Shown here: positions 20,801 to 23,267 of the stretch, piece after piece
Layout: the number at the start of each line of letters is the position of its first letter
Position numbering within the stretch: the first letter of the stretch is position 1
Assembly: GCA_023807065.1 (NCBI GenBank)
Contig: JAJJLU010003947.1
Location: forward strand, 1 to 23,267
Direction: 5' to 3'
Source of the DNA: Isotricha intestinalis
Taxonomy: Eukaryota > Ciliophora > Litostomatea > Vestibuliferida > Isotrichidae
DNA: 23,267 nt
Program-made: the position numbers and the translations under genes
The notes under the pieces: model-generated
What the model saw: only the letters and a program-made list of their open reading frames with translations
The model's database searches: none
Told to the model about the DNA's origin: nothing

Positions 20801-23267
20801 AAAATTAAATAAAAGTAATGAAGATTATCCATTAATTTGGGTATTTTTAGATGAAATTAATACCTGTAATTCAATGGGATTAATAAGTGAAATAATGTGT
20901 AAACATACAATGTATGGAAAAAAAATATATAAAAATGTTCAATTTATTGCAGCTTGTAATCCTTATAGAATTTGTAGTAAAAAATTAGAACAAGTTGGTT
21001 TATATAAAAATTCAGTAAAAAGAAGAAGTCAAAATTTAATTTATATTGTTAATCCTCTACCTCATTCACTTTTAAATTTTGTTTTTGATTTTGGAAATTT
21101 AAGACCTGAAGATGAAAATAGATATATTTATAATATGATTCTTCAACCTTTTGAAAAAAAAATTGTAGATACAAATTTAAAAGATGAATTAATTATTATG
21201 ACAGTAAATGCAATAAAAACTTGCCAAAATTATATTAGAGATAAATATGATGTATCTTCAGTAAGTTTAAGAGAAGTTAGAAGATTTATTATTTTTTATG
21301 AATGGTTTTTTGATTTCTTAAAAAAGAAGAAAAAAGAAAAATATCAAAGGTTAGATTTTTCGAAATACTTAGATTCAGAAATAAAACATCAAAGAAATTC
21401 AATAATATTAAGTATATATACATGTTATTATATAAGGATTTTTAACAAAGAATACAGAAAAGAATTAAAAGAAAAAATGAATACAATTTTTGGAATAGAT
21501 TTTGAAGATTTTCCTTTAAAATTATCAAGATTAATAGCAGATGAAGTAGAAACAGGAGAAGGAATAGCAAAGAACAGATCATTGTTAGATAATTTGTTTG
21601 GAATATTTGTATGTGTAAGTAATAAAGTTCCAATATTTATATGTGGAAAACCAGGATGTAGTAAATCATTAAGTGTTCAATTAATATTTAAAACAATGAT
21701 AGGAGAAGATTCACCTTCAAAATTTTTTAAACAAGAACCAAAAATAATAAGACACTCATATCAAGGTTCATTATCAAGTACTTCAGAAGGAGTACTTAAA
21801 TTATTTAAAGTAGCTAGAAAAGCAATTGAAAAAAGGGAAAATAATAATCAAGAAATAAGAAATGTAATATCAATGATATATTTTGACGAAATGGGACTTG
21901 CTGAAATTTCTCCAAATAATCCTTTAAAAGTAATGCATTCTCAATTAGAATATGATGAAAATAAAGAAAAAGTAGCTTTTGTTGGTATTTCAAATTGGAC
22001 TCTTGATGCTTCGAAAATGAATAGAGGTATTTATTTATCTATTCCTGTTCCTGATGAACAAGATTTAATTGAAACTGCTACTAAAATTGCTGAATCTTAT
22101 AGTAATAGTTTAAATGTAAATTATGAAAAAGAAATTAGTGAACTTGCTCAATCTTATTATGAATATAAAGAATATTTAAGTAAACAAGAAGAAAAAAAAA
22201 AAGATTTTCATGGATTAAGAGATTTTTATCATTTAATTAAAGTAACTTGTAAAAATTTATTAAAAGAAAGTATTCATAATGATTTTGAAATATTAAATAT
22301 TTTAATTAATAGTATTGAAAGGAATTTTGCTGGTTTAAAAGATTCTGTAAAACAATTTAAAATTATATTTAAAAAAAAACATCCTAATGCAACTGCAGTT
22401 GATGAATATGATGTGAAAAATTGTATTATAGAAAATATGAAAGATAATACAAGTAGATATTTACTTCTTGTAACAAAAGCTTCAATAAGTCAATTTTTAA
22501 TTAATTCAATATTAAAAGAATTAAATAAAACAGGAATATTTTTTATTGGAAGTAAATTTGAAAAAGATATTAAAGAAGAAAGTTATAGTGCAGGTTTACT
22601 AAATAAATTACAATATACTGTTAGTCAAGACAATGTAATGATATTAAAAAATTTAGATTCAATTTATCCTTCTTTATATGATTTATTTAATCAAAATTTT
22701 ATAAAAGCAGGAGAAAGAAATTATGCAAGAATTTCTTTAGGTTATTCTAAAACTCATACTTATTTTGTTAATAATAATTTTAAATGTGTTGTTTTATTAG
22801 ATGAAACTGAAATTGAAAAACAAGATCCTCCATTTTTAAATAGATTTGAAAAACATATTGTTTCATTTGATTTTCTACTCAAAGGAGATGAAATTAAAAA
22901 ATCTAAAGAAATTTCAAAAGTAATTAGTGAATTAATTGATAATAAAAATTCAAAAGAACAATTAAAAATTGATTTATCTAAACAATTATTAAATTGTGAT
23001 TTGGAAGAAATTCAAGGAATGATTTATAAAAAAAAAAATGTAGAAAATATGGAAGATCAATTAACTTATATTTTAAAAAAAATTGCTCCAACTCTTTCAC
23101 AAGATATTATTGCTTTTGCTAAAAATTCAGGTTATATTAATAAGAATAGAGCAGTTTTTGATAAAATTTTAGAATTTTATAATAAATATGAACATGGAAA
23201 ATTAATTGAATATTTAAAAACAATAAATACATCTAAACACGTTATTTATACTTTTTCTAATATTATG
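14859..23267 (+). CDS. RNF213: RNF213-like giant AAA+ ATPase / E3 ubiquitin ligase, N-terminal 2803 residues (cut at right edge)
   Basis: The frame is open from the ATG at 14859 to the last base: 2803 codons, no stop, no intron. RNF213 is a dynein-like six-AAA ring with an E3 module that ubiquitylates proteins and bacterial lipopolysaccharide. Residues 1 to about 1340 are a divergent, mostly helical N-terminal arm. From about 1358 (YPTAQTVLYC) the order follows RNF213. AAA2 has a weak P-loop DVSGIGKS (1474-1481) and LHLD (1528-1531). AAA3 has Walker A GETGCGKT (1900-1907), Walker B VFLDE (1995-1999), a sensor Asn in ACNPYR (N2034) and a 'VSLREVRR' helix (about 2135-2142). AAA4 has Walker A GKPGCSKS (2263-2270), Walker B IYFDE (2340-2344) and the signature GISNWTLDASKMNRG (2376-2390). 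AAA5 has no P-loop (GSKF at 2563) but keeps PPFLNRFEKH (2657-2666). The RZ/RING and E3 parts should lie downstream. The family call rests on motif order and sequence remembered from the family, and is very secure. Confidence 0.93.
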   Translation, partial: MDVSLHLIVEIPPSIFYEENELLKVSPEKDIVIEKYLVQDYFEKNDSFVYHCIIKSSKIVNKINVILNNIKSEFKSETIILSDKHSRFIYNIKFEEHKNYFSPNEIPPNIHKLSYYQQYEIYFQYITKNSQNLMKDKQDLINDTLQIINEEPIEFDIILVLLRECFRKPEIKNIIDSLYNKKICFIHKTKLNPIFYKTIIDNLVGKFRNKIDKFIGDNKLQKEYALDLIALSFYRYFDTEQFTKYIDENQNKKQLINILYNNKRTIGIFKEKITTQLLHYADNNELCNNVLSLSVNRYVYLTVLDNNIKYIKEKNQNKKFEINENKNLPRIFSDDNINSIFSLLIKIYNNNKDFIIISPYFIESYLKFFKERDNLKNYILLYDWVKKKELFNDDNFKLFKSNITQLIKSSNVKKQNPIDTLTSNEIIKLYYITQEEKIYSFTLNEETLLRKITLSTIDDEFKNYFKKINIKKCENLFLSLFSKIQNIKDINKLFELINYKELRSKTISEYFKFYFRKFKDELRHFNNDENELLSDIIVKTIVICHNNNVNYLIILEDIKGLNNNQFAFICPKIVKDFGGDLPNNIFNFIIGHLQSLNPEECISILLNAHNLYIIDKFFENYEKSKALNEEDFFSIEEIENEKFNFLWLIITKGFFLEDYQEIDFIKKAKLTLAKIKIKLEKKKYQFDKIKVINKLEKNNQLEKRLFCVFQDEKRSKDFLNYFKEISNKAISIEKKLENSFYYLKKYFTNSEKESISKLGNILNNIQNYEVENIINLNFLGVDISNINLDELNQKSIEIQRIDKSLFFKEIFEKCKKNQNNEEMEEMILNDTINKFNGLEDILNGKDSHKISEEEIIDIVKSIRKEDELKSQINLLKKIFFDNEEEEKIGERNLILIHSQEKIKKLISNILKLSDKFEIKKDDLYNQLEKIKNDLEKNIKLNELNLIQEQIDSFNLPILNEEKAKNIIKYLYSKEGIVDFLYNKKVEDIRNLHDFAGEDTESYNVNTFDLQCLETCVYFIQELKIIKTKILIQFLKEFMDLIKKQRFEQLEVSLKCTSEKYIELSSLYTDQLDRDSLSKKNIEEIYRQSTFTLKYSNLGYICEVDYEYKNKDKEKRKFEDILDYRDHALMRKKDENNENKEDLFYNICVEFAKIIGSIMKILELLNLIANKGYYEDLSYKIIIIEGNTICEKSERLNSNYNTFTIEELTEQLKEIINKQKEKEKKIFEEEEVTRLIYGRQFKTIYTYLMLNPKNKSDIDMSYLNKYLSCNKFNDKLNFEAIKSGDQLKDMYKNAAEYIKKIHMRCNLNYEKIYEQSKIKIETNAETIKFKEYRGIFSYKSSKQELTSNCIEIYKQLTKNYPTAQTVLYCNNQTNQEEINSFLYRSIKATFKCLFVIITPENLTISNRKFMFDLMKELLTNYEMISCLLFLYIDINNDLISQIRRMPEHIHFIFKSKKSSKNDDEDINKIEVYHSDVSGIGKSRIIIDKLKEYEKDGYKYIYFPIGGEVTKNEILDRLFELKKKHNKIGLHLDLYDTNQIQLINEFLFSFLITKCYSLNDNLFYYGDEIRIKIEVPNGFFDYFDLYPILNNIKKVKINHIPLPPLIIEDRLDSNIQIVCNYLKNYENTLINKADIYIEGVSTMEFEGKRIIIDKPLPQDECWRLIKKYMKIINPTYYQINAFINLLADQLRYFTNSIYLNREQLDNLIQNGGRKRLENIRLFMMESLTKLTQHFTSSAYEDVLSGQKAALEYKKKFGEFDAEEAREKAAQNLINKKPINFNNISPSLVYFNEDKDSLSIITNCDKSSEEYKDLFELFNSNTVKNFKDLVNYKSLNNEEFLEEIKKLLDLKNEIKGKIFNFNGKDLKPLIEIVENYVFTADNFIKMVLILLRIRANIPVIMMGETGCGKTSLIRIIAELKNNKMKILNIHAGITDKEIIDFMEGNSKYNDINLIGEGFIEEERLLTKEEKKEREEKKIVKLQVKKLNKSNEDYPLIWVFLDEINTCNSMGLISEIMCKHTMYGKKIYKNVQFIAACNPYRICSKKLEQVGLYKNSVKRRSQNLIYIVNPLPHSLLNFVFDFGNLRPEDENRYIYNMILQPFEKKIVDTNLKDELIIMTVNAIKTCQNYIRDKYDVSSVSLREVRRFIIFYEWFFDFLKKKKKEKYQRLDFSKYLDSEIKHQRNSIILSIYTCYYIRIFNKEYRKELKEKMNTIFGIDFEDFPLKLSRLIADEVETGEGIAKNRSLLDNLFGIFVCVSNKVPIFICGKPGCSKSLSVQLIFKTMIGEDSPSKFFKQEPKIIRHSYQGSLSSTSEGVLKLFKVARKAIEKRENNNQEIRNVISMIYFDEMGLAEISPNNPLKVMHSQLEYDENKEKVAFVGISNWTLDASKMNRGIYLSIPVPDEQDLIETATKIAESYSNSLNVNYEKEISELAQSYYEYKEYLSKQEEKKKDFHGLRDFYHLIKVTCKNLLKESIHNDFEILNILINSIERNFAGLKDSVKQFKIIFKKKHPNATAVDEYDVKNCIIENMKDNTSRYLLLVTKASISQFLINSILKELNKTGIFFIGSKFEKDIKEESYSAGLLNKLQYTVSQDNVMILKNLDSIYPSLYDLFNQNFIKAGERNYARISLGYSKTHTYFVNNNFKCVVLLDETEIEKQDPPFLNRFEKHIVSFDFLLKGDEIKKSKEISKVISELIDNKNSKEQLKIDLSKQLLNCDLEEIQGMIYKKKNVENMEDQLTYILKKIAPTLSQDIIAFAKNSGYINKNRAVFDKILEFYNKYEHGKLIEYLKTINTSKHVIYTFSNIM

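Noticed and set aside
21442..21633. Antisense 63-residue ORF inside gene 4
   Set aside because: Sits within the conserved RNF213-like frame between AAA3 and AAA4. Leu-rich shadow.

Overview
The window is nuclear DNA of a very AT-rich unicellular eukaryote (by eye about four-fifths A+T in genes and about nine-tenths between them). It holds four giant intron-less genes, all on the + strand, head to tail, separated by only 286, 350 and 243 bp. No TAA, TAG or TGA occurs in frame in about 7,400 codons; all three visible stops are TAA and glutamine is almost always CAA. This fits the standard genetic code and argues against ciliates that read TAA/TAG as Gln or TGA as Trp/Cys. The protein families (TmcB/TmcC-like receptor, RNF213-like ATPase, guanylate-binding-protein-like helical domain) point to a protist. 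A parabasalid or a standard-code ciliate are candidates, but the sequence does not decide the lineage.

Layout: (1) 72-3923, a 1283-residue protein with a GBP C-terminal-like helical domain at its very N-terminus followed by about 1,000 residues of coiled coil, with no GTPase domain in frame. (2) 4210-9522, a 1770-residue single-pass surface protein with signal peptide, huge ectodomain, one C-terminal membrane helix and a 30-residue tail. (3) 9873-14615, a 1580-residue polytopic membrane protein resembling the TmcB/TmcC family, lacking the cyclase domain that many protist relatives carry. (4) 14859 to the right edge, the first 2803 residues of an RNF213-like giant AAA+ protein. It is cut by the window before the expected E3 ubiquitin-ligase part and is open to the last base.

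No shared pathway is proven. Genes 2 and 3 are surface or membrane proteins and would suit sensing or contact. Genes 1 and 4 are relatives of two vertebrate cell-autonomous immunity proteins (GBPs and RNF213), and their presence about 11 kb apart in a protist is the most interesting feature. Eukaryotic neighbours need not be functionally linked. No RNA genes, mobile elements or CRISPR arrays were seen.
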